Source of the DNA: Desulforapulum autotrophicum
GTDB lineage: Bacteria; Desulfobacterota; Desulfobacteria; Desulfobacterales; Desulfolunaceae
Assembly: GCA_020723285.1 (NCBI GenBank)
Contig: DYJE01000017.1
Coordinates: forward strand, 1 to 64,000
Direction of reading: 5' to 3'
DNA: 64,000 nt
Positions within the stretch are counted from its first letter, which is position 1; every line of letters starts with the position of its first letter. Below are positions 41,752 to 49,852 of the stretch, one piece after another. The position numbers and the translations under genes were made by a program. The notes beneath the pieces are model-generated. The model saw only the letters and a list, made by a program, of their open reading frames with translations. It had not been told where the DNA came from and made no database searches.

Positions 41752-44115
41752 ATGATTTCATGGATTTTCAGGCTTTATATCGGAATACTGATCATTGCCC
41801 CTTTATCCCTCGGGGCACGGGAGCCGTCCATTCTTTTCATGCTTGAAATCCTCTGCTTTTCAGGGCTTGCTCTGTATGTTCTGGCGTCTTTGAAAGAGTC
41901 TGCTCCGTTTTACCGGGTTCCGGGCATCATGCCTCTGGGGCTGATGATTTTTTTCATGATTGTCCAGGCGGTTCCTTGGCCGGCGGCTGTCGTCAGATTG
42001 ATTTCACCTTCGGCTTACGATGTGTACAGCCGGACCCTGGGGGTGACGGGCCCGTTCCGGTTCATTACCCTGTCCCTCGATGTCAAAGCCACGATCCTTG
42101 AGACGCTTCGCTTTTCGGCGTATGCCTCTTTCTACATACTGACGGTGCAGCTTCTCAGCGACGGATCACGTTTGAAAAAAACAGTGAGGATTCTCGCATC
42201 TCTCGGAGCGGTGGTGTCGGTTTACGCCCTGTCGGAACGTTTTTTTTCCAACGGAAAAATCTACTGGCTGTTTTCCATTCCACCCGGCAACAACCATGTG
42301 GGGCCCTATGTCTACAAAAACCATTACGCGGGTTTTGTGGAAATGGTTTTTCCTTTGGTTTTCGCGGCGTTTCATTATTACCGGCCCCGGTTCACCTACG
42401 GATCGTTCCGGGAACGGCTGTTCGAAACCCTGACTCGCCCCCATGCCGACGCCCATATTCTTTTCGGGTTTGTCGCGCTTTTGATGGCCACGTCCCAGTT
42501 TGTCAGTCTTTCAAGGGGAGGAATCATCTGCCTCAGCGCGTCGGTGGTTTTTTTTATTGTGGTCAGCCGTTTGAGGTCCAGGGCTGCATCAACACGAACA
42601 GGGCGGAGCCATGCACTGCCCCTGTACTTTTTTCTGGTGGTTCTCTCGGTAAGCTGGTTCGGGTGGGATTCCGTGTTTCAGCGGTTTGAAGATTCCGTCA
42701 ATCAGGGCATCACCCGGATGAACGGACGCCAGATTTTTTGGACGGACAGTCTTGAAATCATAAAGGATTATCCTCTTGCCGGCTCCGGCTTCGGTTCTTT
42801 CGGAGCGGTTTATCCCGGATACCGGACGTTTCCCGGCAATCAGATCGTGGACCATGCCCACAGCGATGCCCTTGAGCTTGCGGCGACCGGCGGAATTGCC
42901 GGGGTTGTGCTTATGAGTTTTTTCCTGATATCCGTGTTGCTGGGCAGCTTGATTCATTATGTCAAACGAAGGGATTCCTGGGCAGTTGCCATGGCCACGG
43001 GGGCCATGTCCGGGGGGCTGGCCATTCTTCTGCACAGCATGACGGATTTCAATTACTTCAGCAACGCCAACGGATTGTACATGTTTTTTCTGGCGGGCTT
43101 TCTTGTGGCGGCTTCCGGAGCCCGGTTCCGGTCAAACGGGCCGCCCCTTGCAGGTTTGATGAAGCCATTTCCGGTCAGGACCCTGGGGGCATTCGCTGTC
43201 GTTTTCATGGCCGTTTCCCTGTGGATCAACCCAGGAATCCTCAATGGCCGTCACGCTTTTTCAGCCCTTGACGGGGTGGTGATCGACGCCGGAACAACCC
43301 GCAAGACCCTTGACAACCTCGGGCTCAAGGCACTTGAAGCTGTCCGCGCAGACCCTCTGGAGGGCCGCTACGCCCTGGCACTGGCCATGGTTCATGACCG
43401 GGCAGGTCAGGCGGAGGCCGCTGAAATGTTATACCGAAAAGCCCTCCGGTTGAAACCTGCCCATGGGGAAACGGCTCAGAAGGCCGGTCGTTTTTACCTT
43501 GCCCGTGGAATCGGGGATCAAGGGGCTAAACTTATGACGGCGAGCCTTGCCCTTTCGAAAAGTGATGTGGAGCTCAGGCGTCACGGGGCGTCTTTCCTTC
43601 TTCACGCGGGCCGGAGAGACGAAGGGTTTGACGTGTTGAAAACCACCGTGGCGCTGGACCCCGGACCGTTCAGTGTTAAGGTCGCCGCAGCCATTATGGC
43701 GGATGCGGGGATTCCCGAAAATCTTTACGAACAGGCCATGCCCCAGTCAACACGGGCGCTGTACCATCTGGCCGATTATTTTGAATCCACAGGCCATGCA
43801 CACCGGGCCATCCAGCTGGAGGCAAAGGCCCTTGATCTGTTAAATCGTGAACACCCTGTTGAAACATGGATGATCACCCGGCCGTACAGAAAACGACTGG
43901 CTCAGGGAGACGCGGAAGGGGCACTTGATGTACTCCGTGCCGGGCTCCAGTACCTTCCGGATGACCCGGAACTTCTCTGTCTGGCCGCAGCGATGTATGA
44001 AAAAATGGGGATCATTCATAAGTCGCATGAATTGTACAATAAAATCCAAGTCGTTGACCCGATGAACCCCTGTCAGAAAAACCCTTCCGCCCCCTTTCCC
44101 AAAGGAAACCGTTGA
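41752..44115 (+). CDS. O-antigen ligase/polymerase (Wzy/WaaL type) with C-terminal TPR region
   Basis: 787 residues. Residues 1 to ~500 hold about eleven membrane helices; a Wzy_C-type motif lies near GSGFGSFGAVYPGYR, followed by HAHSDALELAATGG, the periplasmic loop with the conserved H typical of O-antigen ligases. Residues ~510-787 are soluble TPR-like helices (AEMLYRKALRLKPAHGETAQ; GALDVLRAGLQYLPDDPEL). Polymerises repeat units or transfers polysaccharide at the periplasmic face. First of two plus-strand genes of the EPS locus. Confidence 0.85.
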   Translation: MISWIFRLYIGILIIAPLSLGAREPSILFMLEILCFSGLALYVLASLKESAPFYRVPGIMPLGLMIFFMIVQAVPWPAAVVRLISPSAYDVYSRTLGVTGPFRFITLSLDVKATILETLRFSAYASFYILTVQLLSDGSRLKKTVRILASLGAVVSVYALSERFFSNGKIYWLFSIPPGNNHVGPYVYKNHYAGFVEMVFPLVFAAFHYYRPRFTYGSFRERLFETLTRPHADAHILFGFVALLMATSQFVSLSRGGIICLSASVVFFIVVSRLRSRAASTRTGRSHALPLYFFLVVLSVSWFGWDSVFQRFEDSVNQGITRMNGRQIFWTDSLEIIKDYPLAGSGFGSFGAVYPGYRTFPGNQIVDHAHSDALELAATGGIAGVVLMSFFLISVLLGSLIHYVKRRDSWAVAMATGAMSGGLAILLHSMTDFNYFSNANGLYMFFLAGFLVAASGARFRSNGPPLAGLMKPFPVRTLGAFAVVFMAVSLWINPGILNGRHAFSALDGVVIDAGTTRKTLDNLGLKALEAVRADPLEGRYALALAMVHDRAGQAEAAEMLYRKALRLKPAHGETAQKAGRFYLARGIGDQGAKLMTASLALSKSDVELRRHGASFLLHAGRRDEGFDVLKTTVALDPGPFSVKVAAAIMADAGIPENLYEQAMPQSTRALYHLADYFESTGHAHRAIQLEAKALDLLNREHPVETWMITRPYRKRLAQGDAEGALDVLRAGLQYLPDDPELLCLAAAMYEKMGIIHKSHELYNKIQVVDPMNPCQKNPSAPFPKGNR

Positions 44116-44254
44116 TGATCCGGTGAAAAAAATAGATTTTTTATTCGCTCTTTTTTAAATGGACACTTGACAGGCGCTGTCATTCATTTTATGAGAAGAA
44201 AAAATCCACTATAAAATTCAAACATCTAAATGAGATACACCGGATTGTGCATTG

Positions 44255-45697
44255 ATGGTGAACGAGAAAAGCCAGCTGATATCAAGGCTTGAGGAATTTC
44301 TGGATTTGGTGTTGACGGTCTCGGCCTTTGTGGCCGCCTATTTCATCAAGCGGGATTTCCTGCCCGTGGAATTCAGGGGACTCGCCACCGAACCCAATTA
44401 TTCCATGATTCTCCTGATGGTCATCATCTCATGGTATGTTGTTTTCACAGGATTTTACCGATACGGTTCCTACCGGTCCATGCCCCTTGGAAAAATCATA
44501 GGCAACGTGTTCACATGCGTGCTCATGGGTTTCCTGTTTCTGACTCTGGGGATGTATCTGTTCAAAATCACGGATGTCAGCCGGTCCATGCTTCTCATCT
44601 TTGTCAGTCTCGATTTTTTCTTTCTGGCCGGAACCCGTGTGGCGGTGTTTTATTTTCTCAGATCCATCCGTGAACAAGGCTACAACACCCGGAGTGTGGT
44701 GGTGATCGGTACGAAAGAACGGGCCAAGGACGTCCTTACCGCGGTGTGGAGCCGGCACGGATCGGGCTACAGAATCATCGGATGTCTCGACACGGACCTT
44801 CGGAGTGTGGGCCGTGAAGTCGTTCCGGGCGTTCGTGTGATCGACACCATCTCCCATCTGGAATCGGTGCTCAAGCGCCATGTGGTGGATGAACTGATCG
44901 TGGCCATGCCCGTCAAGCTCATACCGGGAGCCGCGCGTCTCGTGGCCCTTGCGGAAAACATGGGGGTCAGCGTCCGGATCATTCCCGACTGGCAGCTCCA
45001 CGCCCTGATGTATGAACCGGCCATTGCCAAAGTCCATTTCGAGAATTTTCTCGATATTCCCACCATGGCTCTGCACATGGCACCTCCCGAACTGGGGGCC
45101 ATGATGATCAAGCATCTCTTCGATTACGTGGTGTCCGCCGTTCTGCTGGTTCTGACGTCGCCCTTTTTCATCGTCACGGCTCTGGCTGTCAAGCTGAGTT
45201 CCAAAGGCCCGGTTTTCTTTGCTCAGGAAAGGGTCAGCATCCATGGTCGCGTGTTCAGGCTGTACAAATTCAGGACCATGGTGGACAACGCCGACGCCCT
45301 TCTTGACGGGCTGAAACCCCTGAACGAATCCGACGGGCCGGTGTTCAAAATCACCAAAGATCCACGGATCATTCCATACCTCGGAACCTTTTTACGGAAA
45401 ACAGGTCTCGATGAACTTCCCCAGCTGATCAATGTGCTCAAAGGGGAAATGAGCCTCATCGGACCGCGCCCGCCCATACCCAGTGAAGTGGAGAAATACG
45501 AGATCTGGCAGAGGCGGCGGCTTTCCATGAAACCCGGCCTGTCCTGCACCTGGCAGGTTTCTCCCCGCAGGAACGATATCAGTTTCGAAGGCTGGATGCG
45601 CATGGATCTGGACTACATCGACAACTGGTCCGTCTGGCTGGACTGCAAGATCTTTTTCCTCACGGTGCGAACCGTTCTTTTCGGCAGCGGCCGTTAA
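44255..45697 (+). CDS. Undecaprenyl-phosphate sugar phosphotransferase (WcaJ/PssY-like)
   Basis: 480 residues of the poly-isoprenyl-phosphate hexose-1-phosphate transferase family. Four N-terminal membrane helices, a Rossmann-like middle domain (VVVIGTKERAKDVL), then the catalytic Bac_transf domain: AQERVSIHGRVFRLYKFRTM, TGLDELPQL with catalytic Asp-Glu, SLIGPRPP and KPGLSCTWQV. It starts assembly of the polysaccharide by loading the first sugar phosphate on undecaprenyl phosphate. ATG at 44255; a TTG one codon earlier is possible. Confidence 0.93.
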   Translation: MVNEKSQLISRLEEFLDLVLTVSAFVAAYFIKRDFLPVEFRGLATEPNYSMILLMVIISWYVVFTGFYRYGSYRSMPLGKIIGNVFTCVLMGFLFLTLGMYLFKITDVSRSMLLIFVSLDFFFLAGTRVAVFYFLRSIREQGYNTRSVVVIGTKERAKDVLTAVWSRHGSGYRIIGCLDTDLRSVGREVVPGVRVIDTISHLESVLKRHVVDELIVAMPVKLIPGAARLVALAENMGVSVRIIPDWQLHALMYEPAIAKVHFENFLDIPTMALHMAPPELGAMMIKHLFDYVVSAVLLVLTSPFFIVTALAVKLSSKGPVFFAQERVSIHGRVFRLYKFRTMVDNADALLDGLKPLNESDGPVFKITKDPRIIPYLGTFLRKTGLDELPQLINVLKGEMSLIGPRPPIPSEVEKYEIWQRRRLSMKPGLSCTWQVSPRRNDISFEGWMRMDLDYIDNWSVWLDCKIFFLTVRTVLFGSGR

Positions 45698-45879
45698 TCC
45701 TTGTCAGGCGCTTTGCCTCAGGAATGCGTTGTCAATTGCGATCATGTTCAGACCGTTTCAAAAGGCAAAATCGGCGCACTGATCACCTGTCTTTCACGAT
45801 CACGGATGACGGAGGTTGGGCAGGCCATCTGCTTCGCGCTCGACATTCAGCCGTGAACGGAGCATGGACGCTGTTTTTT

Positions 45880-46029
45880 GATGGCGTCGTAAAAAGTCCC
45901 ATATGCGGCGTTATAGTGTTTGGCCAGACACTCGACATACTATATGTATGCCGTAGCAAGTGGCCAAACACTATGCCTTGCCTCTGGGCCTTTTTCCATA
46001 GCCATCGGGCGACTTTTTACGAGTCCATC
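45880..46029 (-). mobile_element. MITE-like 150-bp palindromic element, copy 2 (inverted)
   Basis: Reverse complement of the element at 19385-19534, same length, 144/150 identical by hand alignment. Terminal repeats GATGGCGTCGTAAAAAGTC and its partner ending CGAGTCCATC. Flanked on both sides by TTTTTT. It lies four bases beyond the stop codon (46034) of the sirtuin gene. The 180 bp between 45698 and 45879 show no gene. Confidence 0.85.
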
Positions 46030-46033
46030 TTTT

Positions 46034-46780
46034 TTAAACGATGAGACCCTTGACGGTTTCCGCCAGGGTTTTCAGAACATGACCGGCTTTGCCCTGAAGG
46101 AAACGGTCGCTGATGGAGTGGGAAAGGGGTGTAGGTTCGGGATTGACCTCGATAATAAAGGCGCCGGAGTTTTTGGCGATGACGGGGATCATGGCCGCAG
46201 GCTGGACCACAGCGGAAGTGCCCACCACAATCATCACATCACAGGACGACGCGAGGCTCCGTGACCGGGCCAGACTTTCTTCCGGAATCATTTCACCGAA
46301 AAACACGCAGTCCGGCCGGTAAATGCCGCCGCATGCACACCGGGGAGGAAGCGAGGAAAGGTCGAGACCGGAGGACGGGACGAGGCCGTCACAGTCCATG
46401 CACCGCTGCCAGGCGAAATTTCCGTGGAATTCGATGACGTCGCCGCTTCCGGCCAGCTGGTGAAGCCCGTCGATGTTCTGGGTGATGATGGTGCCGAGCC
46501 GGCCCAGGTTTTCAAGGGCCACGAGGCCCATGTGGCCGTCGTTGGGCCGGGCCTTGTCCAGCATGTCTTTCATCCCGACGAGAAATCCTTTCCAGACTTT
46601 TTCGGGGTTTTTAAGGAACGATCCGATATGGGCGAATTCCATGGGATCGATTTTTTCCCAGAGGCTTCCAGCTCCCCTGAAAGGCGGAATGCCGCTTTCA
46701 ACGGAAATACCGGCTCCGGTAAGGGCAATGACCGAATGAGCCGACGCGATGGCTTCAGCGGATCGAAGGAGAGGGTCCAT
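46034..46780 (-). CDS. NAD-dependent protein deacylase (sirtuin, Sir2)
   Basis: 248 residues. NAD-binding motif GAGISVESGIPPFRG, the TQNIDGLHQLAG motif, catalytic His in EFHGNF and the zinc site CMDC (~20 aa) CACG. Removes acyl groups from lysine using NAD. ATG at 46780 chosen; a TTG at 46804 overlapping the upstream stop (TTGA) would couple translation to the MBL gene. Copy 2 of the MITE lies just after the stop. Confidence 0.92.
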   Translation of the reverse strand: MDPLLRSAEAIASAHSVIALTGAGISVESGIPPFRGAGSLWEKIDPMEFAHIGSFLKNPEKVWKGFLVGMKDMLDKARPNDGHMGLVALENLGRLGTIITQNIDGLHQLAGSGDVIEFHGNFAWQRCMDCDGLVPSSGLDLSSLPPRCACGGIYRPDCVFFGEMIPEESLARSRSLASSCDVMIVVGTSAVVQPAAMIPVIAKNSGAFIIEVNPEPTPLSHSISDRFLQGKAGHVLKTLAETVKGLIV

Positions 46781-46800
46781 GGTGTTGTCCGAACGACGGG

Positions 46801-47640
46801 TCAAAGTGAGAATGAAACGTCGCAGCCTGCGGCAAAGCAGTTCAGGTCAGAGTTTTTATTTCTGATATGGGCCTTGCAGGATTCGACGATGCTGTCCATA
46901 TCCGAATCGGTCCTTTCGGAGTTGATGTGGAAAAGGCCCAGGTTTTTCACTCCGGCTTCGATGGCCATGTCGATGACATCGGTGTACAGGGAATGGCCCC
47001 AGCCTTTTTTTGTTTTGTATTCCTGGGGCGTGTATTCGGCGTCATGAAACAGGAGTTCCGCGCCCATGCAGAATTTCATGTATTCATCCCGTGAAAGGCC
47101 TCCGGGATGGGCGTAACCCAGTTCATTGTCCGTGAGAAACACGAAGGAATGACCACTCTCCGTGAATTTGTAACCGCAGCCGCCGTCGGGATGGTTCAGC
47201 GGTATGGATTCCACAGTGACGGACCCGATGCGGAACGTGGCGGGGCAGCTGTCGATGTAACGGATACTGGCCCTCAAGTCGGAGTAACGCACCGGAAAAT
47301 TGGGGGGTTTCATCAGATTGGCCAGCATGTTTTCAATGTACTGATCGGGAAAGGGGCACCGGTATACGGTGAGTTCCGTCCGGTCCATGAAAAGGGGCTT
47401 GAAGGACGTAAAACCGATCATGTGGTCCCAGTGGGCATGGGTGAAAATCAGATTGTAGCTGAAACGGTTCTGCTCAACGAGGTGATTGCCGAGTCTCCGG
47501 ATACCTGTCCCTGCATCCACGATGATGATATCGTCGTCTTTTGTTCTGATCTCGATACAGGTGGTATCGCCACCGTAGGTGACAAATTCTTTCCCGGAAA
47601 CCGGTATGGAGCCCCTTGACCCCCAGCATGTGATATGCAT
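46801..47640 (-). CDS. MBL-fold metal-dependent hydrolase
   Basis: 279 residues. The metallo-beta-lactamase motif is THAHWDHMIGF (H-x-H-x-D-H), preceded by IIVDAGTGIRRLG and followed by NHPDGGCGYKF, FLTDNELGY and FHDAEYTPQEY, supplying further metal ligands. The pattern is close to the cyclic-phosphodiesterase / PhnP-like branch acting on phosphodiester or cyclic nucleotide substrates. N-terminus MHITCWGSRGSIPVSG is typical of that branch. Upstream of and coupled to the sirtuin gene. Confidence 0.87.
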   Translation of the reverse strand: MHITCWGSRGSIPVSGKEFVTYGGDTTCIEIRTKDDDIIIVDAGTGIRRLGNHLVEQNRFSYNLIFTHAHWDHMIGFTSFKPLFMDRTELTVYRCPFPDQYIENMLANLMKPPNFPVRYSDLRASIRYIDSCPATFRIGSVTVESIPLNHPDGGCGYKFTESGHSFVFLTDNELGYAHPGGLSRDEYMKFCMGAELLFHDAEYTPQEYKTKKGWGHSLYTDVIDMAIEAGVKNLGLFHINSERTDSDMDSIVESCKAHIRNKNSDLNCFAAGCDVSFSL

Positions 47641-47814
47641 GAAAGACCTTTCAGGTATCGGTTATTATCGCAGTTCACACGAGTCCATGAAACGGATATC
47701 AAGCCTATGATAAGCACGGCAGGATAAAAAGCCTTATAGCGGCCTTATTCATGTATATATCTAACATCTAACATATGAAAAGGCTTTTCGTCCACTACTT
47801 CTTTCAGGGTTGAC

Positions 47815-47839
47815 AAAAAACGTCCCTGTTTTATCAGGG
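47815..47839 (-). terminator. Rho-independent terminator of the alpha/beta hydrolase operon
   Basis: On the minus strand CCCTG-ataaaa-CAGGG is followed by ACG and a run of six T. It begins 11 bp after the stop at 47850. The stem is only five bp, so efficiency is uncertain. Confidence 0.55.
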
Positions 47840-47849
47840 TGTTAAGAAC

Positions 47850-48452
47850 TCAAAGCTCTTCTTCGAGACTCTGGCCAAGAGCCTTCATGGTGCCTGAAAA
47901 AAAATGATCCGCGCCTGGAATGACTTTAAATATGGCGTTTTTATTCCAATTTATCAACAGCTTTTTAATATGGCCGGGGGAAGCGTATTCGTCGTTTTCC
48001 CCGGTCACGACCAGGTGAAGGGATGAGGCGAAGGAAAGCTCGCCGAAATCCATGAAATCCACCGGAGGGGAAACAAGAACCACGCGTGAAAAAATATCAT
48101 GACCGCATGCCAGGGCCAGATTGACATACGCCCCGAAGGAATAACCGGCAAGGTCGATGGATGTATGCCCCAGATCCGTGAGAAAGGCGTGGGCCGCCTT
48201 CACGTCGTCCTTTTCCCCAATGCCGTTGTCATGTTCACCGCCGCTCCGGCCCGCACCCCTGAAATTGAAACGCAGCGTGGAATAGCCCATGTCATTGTAA
48301 ATCTTCCGGAGGCATTCCACCACCGGATTGCCCATGTCGCCGCCCATGAGAGGGTGGGGATGGGTGAGCACAACAGCCTTTTCACCAGAGTTTTCGCCGT
48401 ACAGGGCTTCAAGCAGGATACCACCGGAGGAAAAGGTCAGTTTTTTTTCCAT
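47850..48452 (-). CDS. Alpha/beta hydrolase, YqiA/dienelactone-hydrolase-like
   Basis: 200 residues. Nucleophile elbow GYSFGAY (Ser in G-x-S-x-G), acid in TGENDEYASP and His in PGADHFFSG complete a catalytic triad. The N-terminal VVLTHPHPLMGGDMGNPVV and LRFNFRGAGRSGG are signatures of a widespread small hydrolase family of unknown substrate. Starts one base after the RNase D stop (TGACATG), so it is in operon with it. Confidence 0.87.
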   Translation of the reverse strand: MEKKLTFSSGGILLEALYGENSGEKAVVLTHPHPLMGGDMGNPVVECLRKIYNDMGYSTLRFNFRGAGRSGGEHDNGIGEKDDVKAAHAFLTDLGHTSIDLAGYSFGAYVNLALACGHDIFSRVVLVSPPVDFMDFGELSFASSLHLVVTGENDEYASPGHIKKLLINWNKNAIFKVIPGADHFFSGTMKALGQSLEEEL

Positions 48453-48453
48453 G

Positions 48454-49623
48454 TCATTCCTTTTTTCCCGTGTTTGATTTAGCTCTGGATGCTCCGTTTC
48501 GTGTGAGAAGCGACACGATTTTTTCTCCGAACTCCCGGCGCTGCCAGTTTTTCAGGCCCTGAAGCTGGGAAAGCTCGTCCATGCTTCCAGGATTTTTCAT
48601 GGCGATCTCCGTCATAAGGGCTTTGTTGAGGAGGATGGGGGGATCGATGCAAAGGTCCCTGGCCACGGAGTCCCTCCAGGCTTTCAGCCGGTCGATCCGT
48701 TTCGGGACCTCCGGCCGTATCAGCGGTTTTTTCTGCCTTGGATAGGCGGGCCATTGATCTTCGGGTGTATCACAGGCTATCCGGATCTGGGTGATGATCT
48801 CTTCACCGAAACTGTCAACCTGCCTGTCGCTTAAAATTTTCGTCCGGCGGAGTTCGTCCTGGGTTTTGATCCTCAGTTTGGAAATATCGATAAGGGCGGA
48901 ATTGCTGATCACTTTAAACAGCGGCTTATCTTTTTTTTCAGCGACCGTCATCCGGAAAGCGAGAAGCCTTTCGAGGATGGCAAGGGAAAGGCGGTCCAGC
49001 CGCCCTGCTCCCTTGACCCTAAGGAAAAGGGGTTCTCCGTTGGTGCCGGGGCATCTGACCCGGCTTAACAGTTCACATTCCTCACGGACCCACTCGTCAC
49101 GTTTTTTTTCTCTGAGTTCCGAGTCAAGGATGTCCGCAAGGGAAAGAAGATGGATGACGTCCCGGGCTCCGTACTCGATCATTTCAGGGCTTAGGGGGCG
49201 CTGGGACCAGTCTTTTTTCTGGAAGGACTTGTCCAGGTGAACATTGAAACGGTTTTCCAGCACGGAACCCAGGCCCGTTTCCGTGATTCCCAGAAAGCGG
49301 GACGCAAGCTCGGTGTCGAAGAGGTTGTGGATATCGTATCCGTAATCCCGGTTGAGGGACCTGATGTCGTAGTCGCTGCCATGAAAGATTTTACGGATCG
49401 AGGGATCGGCAAACACCGGTGCGAGACAGGACATGTCCGGTATTTTCAAAGGATCGATGACCACGGTGTGGGTTTCCGACGCCATCTGGATCAGACAAAC
49501 TTTTTCCCTGAAGTGGAACATTGAATCTGCTTCCAGGTCCACGGCGATTTTCGAGGACATGGCAAAAGACCGTGAAACGTCTTCAAGGTCGTTGAGGCTT
49601 TCTATAAAACGGTAGGAGAGCAT
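48454..49623 (-). CDS. rnd: Ribonuclease D
   Basis: 389 residues. DEDDy exonuclease: ExoI AVDLEADSMF (D, E), ExoII HGSDYDIRSLNRDYG and ExoIII YGARDVIHLL with Tyr and Asp. C-terminal HRDC-like helices (LERLLAFRMTVAEKKDKPLFK and the second, NPGSMDELSQLQGLKNW) match RNase D. Trims the 3' ends of tRNA precursors. I start at the ATG 49623 preceded by AAGAAG; a TTG at 49644 is the alternative. Confidence 0.9.
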   Translation of the reverse strand: MLSYRFIESLNDLEDVSRSFAMSSKIAVDLEADSMFHFREKVCLIQMASETHTVVIDPLKIPDMSCLAPVFADPSIRKIFHGSDYDIRSLNRDYGYDIHNLFDTELASRFLGITETGLGSVLENRFNVHLDKSFQKKDWSQRPLSPEMIEYGARDVIHLLSLADILDSELREKKRDEWVREECELLSRVRCPGTNGEPLFLRVKGAGRLDRLSLAILERLLAFRMTVAEKKDKPLFKVISNSALIDISKLRIKTQDELRRTKILSDRQVDSFGEEIITQIRIACDTPEDQWPAYPRQKKPLIRPEVPKRIDRLKAWRDSVARDLCIDPPILLNKALMTEIAMKNPGSMDELSQLQGLKNWQRREFGEKIVSLLTRNGASRAKSNTGKKE

Positions 49624-49852
49624 TCGAGCTTCTTTCGTGCGCAATGCCGGGTTCCGGCGTCTGTTTGTTATATCCTTATAAAATTATCGTGAAACCCTTA
49701 TCACTTTTTGAGGACTTATTCAAAAAAATCTTTCAATATCCCGATGTTTTATGGAAGACGATCAAAAATCCCGCCACCAAGGATTTGACTTGACCCCTCG
49801 AAACGTTTAACTTAAGTTGTTCAGGTTAAATTACAAAGGATAAAGGTAAAAA

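Noticed and set aside
49645-49852. T-box or other riboswitch before thrS
   Set aside because: No T-box consensus or terminator/antiterminator pair can be seen in the ~200 bp leader.
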